Position numbers and translations under genes: made by a program. A DNA stretch of 64,000 nt from assembly GCF_019801605.1 (NCBI RefSeq), contig NZ_JAHVIT010000001.1, positions 620,001 to 684,000 on the forward strand. The letters are read 5' to 3'. Below, in pieces: positions 58,713 to 64,000 of the stretch. The notes under the pieces are model-generated. The model did not search any database. It was given only the letters and a program-made list of their open reading frames with translations, and was not told where the DNA came from. Within the stretch, counting starts at the first letter, position 1; each line of letters begins with the position of its first letter. This DNA comes from Maritimibacter alkaliphilus. GTDB lineage: Bacteria; Pseudomonadota; Alphaproteobacteria; Rhodobacterales; Rhodobacteraceae.

Positions 58713-59167
58713 GCCCCACGTGTCAGGCGCAAAGCGGCAGGGCCGAAAGCGCCGGGCCTCGAGACAGCGGGCCTTGAGACATCGGGCCTTAAGAAATCAG
58801 GCCTGAGAAAGCGGTGCGCGGTCGGAGTGCGCGCCGCTCCTTTCCCGGCTTCGAGCCGGGCCGGACGGGCGCCGGCGCGTTCCGGTTCCGCTGCAAGGCG
58901 GCTTGAGGTGTTGCAAGGCGTCTGGCCGCCCTGTCGCAGGCCTCCGGGCTGCGGGGAGCGTGCGGATGCAGCCCCCGCAGGGCGCGACCGGTCAGCGGGT
59001 GTCGCCCCGCTCTGCTCTGCCGCAGCGTTCCGGAGCCGCCACGGGCGAAATCGTTAATTTTCCTTGACGCATCGGGTGTTGGGTCCAAAGCTGAAGCCGG
59101 ACAAGACTCGTTCTGCAATTGTTTTGGGCCGCCGATCGCGGATGCGACCGTATTTTTCCGCGGCCGA
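58713..59167. other. 455-bp intergenic region without a gene
   Basis: GC-rich sequence with an imperfect hairpin around CCCGGCTTCGAGCCGGG (58845-58861, perfect 17-nt inverted repeat) and several near-repeated GGGCCTTGAGACATCGGGCC-type words at 58770-58800. An AT-richer patch at 59050-59070 (AAATCGTTAATTTTCCTTGACG) may be the promoter of the small membrane protein downstream. I find no credible coding sequence here. Confidence 0.5.
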
Positions 59168-59572
59168 ATGGGAGTTTTCAAAGTGGTCAAACTTGCCCTA
59201 TCCGCCGCCGCCTATCTCATTGCCAATGCGGTCGGCCTTCTGCTTGCCGCGGCGCTGTTGAGCGGCTTCCAGATCGACCCGCTGTCGTTCATCATCGTGG
59301 TCATCGCGTTTTCCGTCATCCAGGCCGTGCTCGGCCCGCTGGTCACCAAGATCTCGCTCCGGCAACTGCCGCAGCTCATGGGCGGCGTGGCGCTGGTGAC
59401 GGTGTTCATCGGGCTCTTCGTCACTGACATGCTCCTCGACGGCATGGTGATCGGGGGCATTGCCAACTGGCTCGCGGCCACGCTGCTGGTCTGGCTGGGC
59501 AGCCTCGTCGCGACGCTGCTGATCCCGATCTACGTGTTCAAGCAACTGGCCGAGAAGAAAAAGGCCGCCTGA
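59168..59572 (+). CDS. Small four-helix membrane protein (phage-holin-like family)
   Basis: A 134-residue protein with four hydrophobic segments (residues ~10-32, 38-58, 70-90, 96-122) and a lysine-rich cytoplasmic tail (QLAEKKKAA). The pattern resembles the 4-TM 'phage holin family' membrane proteins (YvlD type) common on bacterial chromosomes and not linked to a prophage here. Function unknown. A GTG at 59183 is an alternative start. Confidence 0.7.
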   Translation: MGVFKVVKLALSAAAYLIANAVGLLLAAALLSGFQIDPLSFIIVVIAFSVIQAVLGPLVTKISLRQLPQLMGGVALVTVFIGLFVTDMLLDGMVIGGIANWLAATLLVWLGSLVATLLIPIYVFKQLAEKKKAA

Positions 59573-59588
59573 GCCTCGCCGCGTCTGA

Positions 59589-59617
59589 CCGGGCCCGGCG
59601 GGACACGCCGGGCCCGG
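59589..59617 (+). terminator. Strong hairpin after the small membrane protein gene
   Basis: CCGGGCCCGGCG / CGCCGGGCCCGG, a perfect 12-bp stem with a 5-nt loop, 16 bp after the stop. No T-run, but the stability suggests a stop or 3'-protecting structure. The rest of the 457-bp gap to the RTX gene is gene-free and becomes AT-rich near 59970-59995, probably the RTX promoter. Confidence 0.6.
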
Positions 59618-60029
59618 TGTCCGGCTGAGGCCGATGGTGTCCCCGCGGGACTGGCAGGTTCCCCCACCGCCGGTCGTTGAGGGGACGCTCGGGCATCCGA
59701 AGTGCATTTCACAATCATGAGTTGTTTCGCGTTTGAGGCTATTCGCGTGAAAAATTCCAGCTCCTCCTCGATGGCTCCGGGCGGCCTGATCCACCGGTCA
59801 CATGGGTAACCTGAAGTATCGGGCGCAAGCTTCTGAAGTTTCTGGGAAACAAACGATACTGGGTGGTGCGGGGCGTGGCGCGAAGACAGCGAAGATTCAC
59901 CCCTCTCGGGGAAACGCTCTGTTTTCGTTCCCGGGCCATTCCGGCTTGCGTCGAATCCGCGAACGCGGAAAGATTTAAGAATTATTAATTGCTGTCTTCT
60001 CTTCCTGTTGTTTTGCACGAGGCCCCCTG

Positions 60030-63000
60030 TTGGAAACGCTACTTCTCATCCTTCTTTTTGGTGGCATGAGCGCCATCGCCATCAGCGGGGGCTCTGACGA
60101 GGGCGACGATTCCGCCGGAGAGGATGGCGGTGACGAAACCCCCGATGAAACCGACGAAGGGGACGAGGGCGACGAAGGGGAGGACGGCGAGGACGGAGGC
60201 GAGGACGGTGGCGACACCGAGACCGCCGGCCTCACGCTCACCGGCACCGAGGGCGACGACCTGCTGGAGGGTGGCGCCGAGGGCGACACGATCGTAGGCG
60301 GCGAAGGCGGGTCCGACACGCTCATCGGCAATGACGGCAACGACGTTCTCATCGCCAATGACGAAACCCTCGGCGCACCGGACACGCTGATCGGCGGCGC
60401 GGGGATCGACGCGCTCTGGGGCGATGACGGCGACCAGCTGACCGGCGGGGCCAATGCCGATCTCTTCGTCATCCCGGTGGGCGTGGAGGGCGCCGACCCG
60501 GTGACGATCACCGATCTCGACTTCACCCGTTTCACCGATCAGGACGTGCCGGACCGCGTGGTCTTCGTCACGCCCGAGATCGAGATCATCCCGCGCTCGG
60601 AGTTCTTCGACGGTACCTACCAGGCGGGGATCGGCGACCTGCCCGACGGCAGCGGGGCGCAGGTGATCATCAACAACCAGGTGGTCGCGATCATCGAGGG
60701 CTACACCGCCGATGAACTCTTCTATGAAACCGTCTGGGTCGGGAACTTCTCGCCCGCGCTGACCGGGTTCTACGATGGCGACGACGCGCTGACCGGCAGT
60801 GCAGATGCGGACGAGATCTTCGGCGGCGACGGCATGGACACGATCCTCGGCCTCGGCGGGGGCGATTACCTCGCGGGCCAGCAGGGCGACGACTTCGTGA
60901 GCGGTGTCGATGCCGAGGGCACCGAGGCCGTGGGCGACACGGTTGTGGGCAACGCCGGCGATGATACGTTGCGCGGTGACGAGGCCGACCAGCTTGCGGG
61001 CGGCGAAGGCAACGACAGCTTCGAACTCGTGGTGCCCGACGCCGATGCGGAAGACTTCGCGCCGATGCGGCTCCACAGCTACGAGGTGGACGGCAACGAC
61101 GGAGCCCATGAATTGATCACCCTCATCGATGCGGACGGCACGGCGATTTCGGCGGTGGAGGCGGCGACCAACCTGACGATCACCGATGCCGAGGACGGCA
61201 GCGGCGCGGCGCTGGTCTACAACGGCCAGGTGCTGGCGATCGTCGAGGGCGTGGATGCCGAGGCGCTCGGATCGCCCTCGGGCTGGCTTGGCAACCTCGG
61301 CGACGTGACGCCGGTGGTGACGCAGGTCTCGACCCTGAATGCCACCGAGGTCGAGGTGACCGCCGCCACCGGCAGCGGCTACGTGATCTCGGAATCCTTC
61401 TTCGGCGGCAACCTTGTCTACAGCATCAACACCGACGACGGCGTGCCGCTCGACAATTTCGTCAATGCGCTCGAAGAGCTGAACATCACCCACCTGCGCT
61501 TCCCGGCCGGGCAGGGCGACAGCGGGGACGAATACGAGGACGGGGACAAGTTCCTCAACGTGCTGGAGATGAACCGCGGCGCCGATGGTGACTGGGAACT
61601 GCGCGCCGAGGTTACCGACATGCTCGACTGGGCGCGGGAGAACGGGGCGCAGGTCACCCTCGTGCTGCCCACGAAGAACTATACCATCGCGGAATACGAG
61701 GCACTCGACGATGAGATCGCGCGCTTTGCCCAGGCGGTGATGGAGGACTACGGTGACGTGGTCGAGGCCTTCGAGATCGGCAACGAATACTGGAGCTCCA
61801 CCGGCGAGACGGAATATGGTTCCAAGGCGAACGTCGCGGCGATCGCGCTGGAAGACGGCATGGAGGCCGCCGGCGTCGACGTGGACGACCAGCCCTCGAT
61901 CATCGTGCAGATGGCGACGCCGAACGCGGGCTCGGATTTCCATGCCTCGGTGGACGACCGCTCCTACACCGACCGGGTGCACCTTGCGAACGAGACCATC
62001 ATCGCGCAGCTGAGCGCGGAGGCCCGGGCGGCCATCGACGGCGTGGTGGAGCATTACTACTACAAGGATCGCTCGCTCGAATTCAGCGGCAAGTCCGGCG
62101 AGGTGAGCTTCATCGACCACGACCTCGCGATCTGGGAGGAGGCCTTCGACAAGGACCTCGACTTCCACGTGACCGAATGGAACGTGAAGACCACCGATGA
62201 CGAGGAGACCGGCCTGCGCTCCGCCTCCGTCATGGTCGAGCAGGTGCAGAACCTGACCGAACTCGGCGCCGACAGTGCCCATGTCTGGCCGGTGCAGCAC
62301 AACACGCCCACCGACCTTGCCGGCAGCCAGACCGAGGAGGTGGTGACCGATGCGCAGGGCCGCGTGATCAGCTCGATCAACGGGGCGACCTTCGACCTGA
62401 TGGCCTCGAGCCTCGTGGGGCTGGAATTGATCGAGACCGATCTCTCGGTCGAGGAGGGGCCCTTCGAACTCGATGCCTACCAGTCCGAGGACCGGACGGT
62501 GGTCTACGTCTCCTCCCGCAGCCTCGAGAGCCAGACCCTGGAGCTGGACCTGTCCGAGCTGGTCCCGGACTTCAACAGCGCCTCCGCGGTGCGGATTGGC
62601 GCGGACTTCTCCGCCTCCTCCAGTGACGGCGCGCATTACGTGCCCGGCGAGGGGTTCCAGGAGGCGGAGTGGGTGCTGGTCAACGGCGAGCGCTACTACA
62701 TCAACGAGAATGACATCCGCGCCTCGCTGACCGATCTGAACGTGGCCGACACGACCGTCGAGGTCACCTTGCGGCCCTTCGAGGTGATCGAGATCACCTT
62801 CGACACCGCGGGCCTCGACGTGACGCCGGCGCCCGATCCGGACCCCGGCACCGATCCCGACCCTGATCCTGATCCGGGCACCGACCCGGAAGGGGGCGAC
62901 GAGGGGAACCCGGGCACCGATCCCGGGGATGGCGGTGAAGACCCTGATCCGGAGGCCGGCGACGTGATCACCGGCACCGCCGGGGCCGATGACCTCGACG

Positions 63001-63548
63001 GGGGTGCCCTTGACGATACGCTGAGCGGCCTTGCCGGGGATGACCACCTCACCGGCGGGCGCGGTAACGACCGGGTGCTGGGTGATGCGGGCGACGACAG
63101 CCTCTATGGCTGGGGTGGCGACGATTACCTGAAGGGCGGCGACGGGGACGACATCCTCGCGGGCAACGAGGGCGACGACACGCTGATCGGTTCCGGCGGC
63201 GAGGACGAACTGCGCGGCGGCGACGGCGCGGACGAACTCAACGGCCAGACCGGTGACGATACGCTCTCGGGCGGCGCCGGGGCCGATACGCTGACCGGCT
63301 GGTCCGGCAAGGATCGGTTCGTCATGGCCGAGGGCGATCTGGCGGACGGCGACGTGATCACCGATTTCGAGCCCGGCAAGGACCGGCTGGAGATCGACCT
63401 GCCGGGAATCGACAGCCTGGACGACGTGACCTTCGCAACCCGCGCCGATGGCCTCGTGGTCACCTTCGGCGACCACGGGTCCGTCCTGCTGCAAGGCGGC
63501 TTGACGCTCGAAGCGGTGGCGCAGAGCCGGAACTTCGTCTTCAGCTGA
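60030..63548 (+). CDS. RTX-like calcium-binding surface protein with clan GH-A glycosidase-like domain
   Basis: A 1172-residue, very acidic protein. The TTG start has GAGG 8 nt upstream; an ATG at 60066 is a weaker option. Layout: hydrophobic N-terminus (~2-20); Asp/Glu/Gly linker (~21-66); two copies of an RTX-like module (~69-246 and ~248-425), each ending with a strand block of the form GSGAxVxxNxQVxAIxEG; a glycosidase-like domain (~440-925) with GNEYW (Asn585, Glu586) and HVTEWN (Glu716), the acid/base and nucleophile pattern of clan GH-A; a Pro/Asp linker (~930-976); then classical GGxGxDxLxGG repeats (~977-1110) and a C-terminal domain. RTX repeats bind calcium and usually mark type I secretion. 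The sugar substrate is unknown. No secretion genes are nearby. Confidence 0.87.
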   Translation: METLLLILLFGGMSAIAISGGSDEGDDSAGEDGGDETPDETDEGDEGDEGEDGEDGGEDGGDTETAGLTLTGTEGDDLLEGGAEGDTIVGGEGGSDTLIGNDGNDVLIANDETLGAPDTLIGGAGIDALWGDDGDQLTGGANADLFVIPVGVEGADPVTITDLDFTRFTDQDVPDRVVFVTPEIEIIPRSEFFDGTYQAGIGDLPDGSGAQVIINNQVVAIIEGYTADELFYETVWVGNFSPALTGFYDGDDALTGSADADEIFGGDGMDTILGLGGGDYLAGQQGDDFVSGVDAEGTEAVGDTVVGNAGDDTLRGDEADQLAGGEGNDSFELVVPDADAEDFAPMRLHSYEVDGNDGAHELITLIDADGTAISAVEAATNLTITDAEDGSGAALVYNGQVLAIVEGVDAEALGSPSGWLGNLGDVTPVVTQVSTLNATEVEVTAATGSGYVISESFFGGNLVYSINTDDGVPLDNFVNALEELNITHLRFPAGQGDSGDEYEDGDKFLNVLEMNRGADGDWELRAEVTDMLDWARENGAQVTLVLPTKNYTIAEYEALDDEIARFAQAVMEDYGDVVEAFEIGNEYWSSTGETEYGSKANVAAIALEDGMEAAGVDVDDQPSIIVQMATPNAGSDFHASVDDRSYTDRVHLANETIIAQLSAEARAAIDGVVEHYYYKDRSLEFSGKSGEVSFIDHDLAIWEEAFDKDLDFHVTEWNVKTTDDEETGLRSASVMVEQVQNLTELGADSAHVWPVQHNTPTDLAGSQTEEVVTDAQGRVISSINGATFDLMASSLVGLELIETDLSVEEGPFELDAYQSEDRTVVYVSSRSLESQTLELDLSELVPDFNSASAVRIGADFSASSSDGAHYVPGEGFQEAEWVLVNGERYYINENDIRASLTDLNVADTTVEVTLRPFEVIEITFDTAGLDVTPAPDPDPGTDPDPDPDPGTDPEGGDEGNPGTDPGDGGEDPDPEAGDVITGTAGADDLDGGALDDTLSGLAGDDHLTGGRGNDRVLGDAGDDSLYGWGGDDYLKGGDGDDILAGNEGDDTLIGSGGEDELRGGDGADELNGQTGDDTLSGGAGADTLTGWSGKDRFVMAEGDLADGDVITDFEPGKDRLEIDLPGIDSLDDVTFATRADGLVVTFGDHGSVLLQGGLTLEAVAQSRNFVFS

Positions 63549-63624
63549 GGCGGCGGCGCTGTGTCCCCTGGGGCTGCCGTTCGGGGGCCCCCGGGGAGGC
63601 GGGCCCTGCGGGGGACAGAAAGCA

Positions 63625-63660
63625 AAAAAGCCACCAAGCGGTTATGCTTGGTGGCTTTTT
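63625..63660. terminator. Bidirectional terminator between the RTX gene and tRNA-Asn
   Basis: GCCACCAAGC / GCTTGGTGGC 10-bp stem with a 6-nt loop, flanked by A5 on the left and T5 on the right, so each strand ends in a U-run. It serves the RTX gene (plus) and tRNA-Asn (minus). Confidence 0.9.
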
Positions 63661-63661
63661 A

Positions 63662-63736
63662 TGGCTCCGGCGGTAGGGATCGAACCTACGACCAATTGAT
63701 TAACAGTCAACTGCTCTACCGCTGAGCTACGCCGGA
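63662..63736 (-). tRNA. tRNA-Asn (GUU anticodon)
   Basis: The reverse strand folds as a complete tRNA: acceptor TCCGGCG / CGCCGGA, D-arm AGCTCAGCGGTAGAGC, anticodon loop CTGTTAA (anticodon GTT), T-loop GGTTCGATCCC, discriminator G and an encoded CCA at 63662-63664. A terminator follows immediately downstream. Confidence 0.97.
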
Positions 63737-63837
63737 ACATGTGGGGCTGTATAGCGATGCGATTCAGGGGCGTCCAGAGGCAATTGTCACGAAATTTTCG
63801 ATTTCCTGTCCGGAGGCCCCATGACCTTGCGGCAGGG

Positions 63838-64000
63838 TCACGAGGTCCGCGTGAAAGCGCTGTCCGCGCGCAGGTCTCCTGCCGGTACGACCCGGGATCT
63901 TCCCGTAAGGTCAATGAGATGCGCGAGGACATTGCGCGTCGCGGCGGGCAGGAGGCGCGGATCGGTATCGGTGTAGATACGGGCTGCGAGGGCGGCGGCG
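63838..64000 (-). CDS. C-terminus of a probable metallo-beta-lactamase-fold hydrolase (partial)
   Basis: On the minus strand a frame runs in from the right edge and stops at 63838, giving 53 residues including ARIYTDTDPRLLPAATRNVL and AHLIDLTGRSRV. This resembles the C-terminal winged-helix tail of LACTB2-like metallo-hydrolases, where xRxYxDxxxxLxPAAxxxVxAHLxxL is usual. The catalytic part lies outside the window, so the family is a tentative reading. The tRNA-Asn gene follows on the same strand. Confidence 0.5.
   Translation of the reverse strand, partial: AAALAARIYTDTDPRLLPAATRNVLAHLIDLTGRSRVVPAGDLRADSAFTRTS

Noticed and set aside
59168..59572. Prophage remnant based on the holin-like protein
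   Set aside because: No other phage gene nearby; this membrane family is common on chromosomes.
60039..63494. 1151-residue open frame antisense to the RTX gene
   Set aside because: Mirror frame caused by GC-rich codon usage; it is His/Arg/Gln/Val-rich, has no domain pattern and lies fully inside a convincing gene.
1..64000. CRISPR arrays, insertion sequences, rRNA operons
   Set aside because: No regularly spaced repeats, transposase-like proteins or rRNA sequence were seen.

Overview
The window is chromosomal DNA of a high-GC alphaproteobacterium, most likely a Rhodobacterales (roseobacter/Paracoccaceae-type) heterotroph. The basis is the very GC-rich coding sequence, the direct-repeat SOS box GTTC-N7-GTTC in front of a UvrD-like helicase, and the density of ABC, TTT and DASS uptake systems with catabolic enzymes. 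Genus cannot be fixed from the sequence. I see no phage, insertion sequence, CRISPR array or rRNA; there is one tRNA (Asn).

Layout. 1-311: start of a methionine-type ABC ATPase running off the left edge. 590-4732: diaminopropionate ammonia-lyase with two M20 hydrolases, divergent from an Lrp/AsnC regulator. 5171-5794: SRAP (YedK/HMCES-type) protein. 5989-13678: CodA-type deaminase, then a BMP-family ABC importer with an amidase, behind a near-perfect RutR-type operator. 13732-20822: tripartite tricarboxylate transporter (tctCBA) with an aconitase-family LeuC/LeuD-like pair on one strand, divergent from a GntR/UTRA regulator and an isocitrate lyase/PEP mutase-family lyase; this reads as a self-contained import-hydrate-cleave pathway. 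21504-27065: SOS-box helicase, then a Cache/PAS histidine kinase and a FixJ-type regulator. 27192-40114: nitrilase-family amidase, RpiR regulator and N-formylglutamate amidohydrolase-like gene, divergent from an M20 deacylase, a dipeptide-type ABC importer, a cysteine hydrolase, a glutamine-synthetase-like ligase and a flavin amine oxidase. 40158-43081: TetR regulator and an iron-sulfur flavoprotein demethylase-like enzyme. 43078-49007: an ortho-cleavage cluster (DASS transporter, intradiol dioxygenase, muconate-cycloisomerase-like enzyme, SCP2-like small protein, alpha/beta hydrolase, LysR) in which the small protein sits where muconolactone isomerase would be expected. 49267-50840: MFS transporter with an ArsR repressor. 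51123-54844: SbcC/SbcD-like (YhaN/YhaO-like) pair. 55082-59572: phospholipase-D-family protein, DUF900-type hydrolase, META-domain protein and a small membrane protein. 60030-63548: large surface protein combining RTX-like repeats with a clan GH-A glycosidase-like domain. 63662-64000: tRNA-Asn and the C-terminus of a probable metallo-beta-lactamase-fold hydrolase.

Most of the window is a run of independent 'regulator + importer + enzymes' modules for nitrogenous compounds, (methyl-substituted) di- or tricarboxylates and aromatic breakdown products. The strongest candidates for undescribed biology are the TTT/LeuCD-like/lyase module, the ortho-cleavage cluster with the SCP2-like protein, the ligase/amine-oxidase/deformylase cluster, and the RTX-glycosidase protein. 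A dispersed intergenic repeat occurs three times (about 4917-5068, 20913-21064, 21155-21270).
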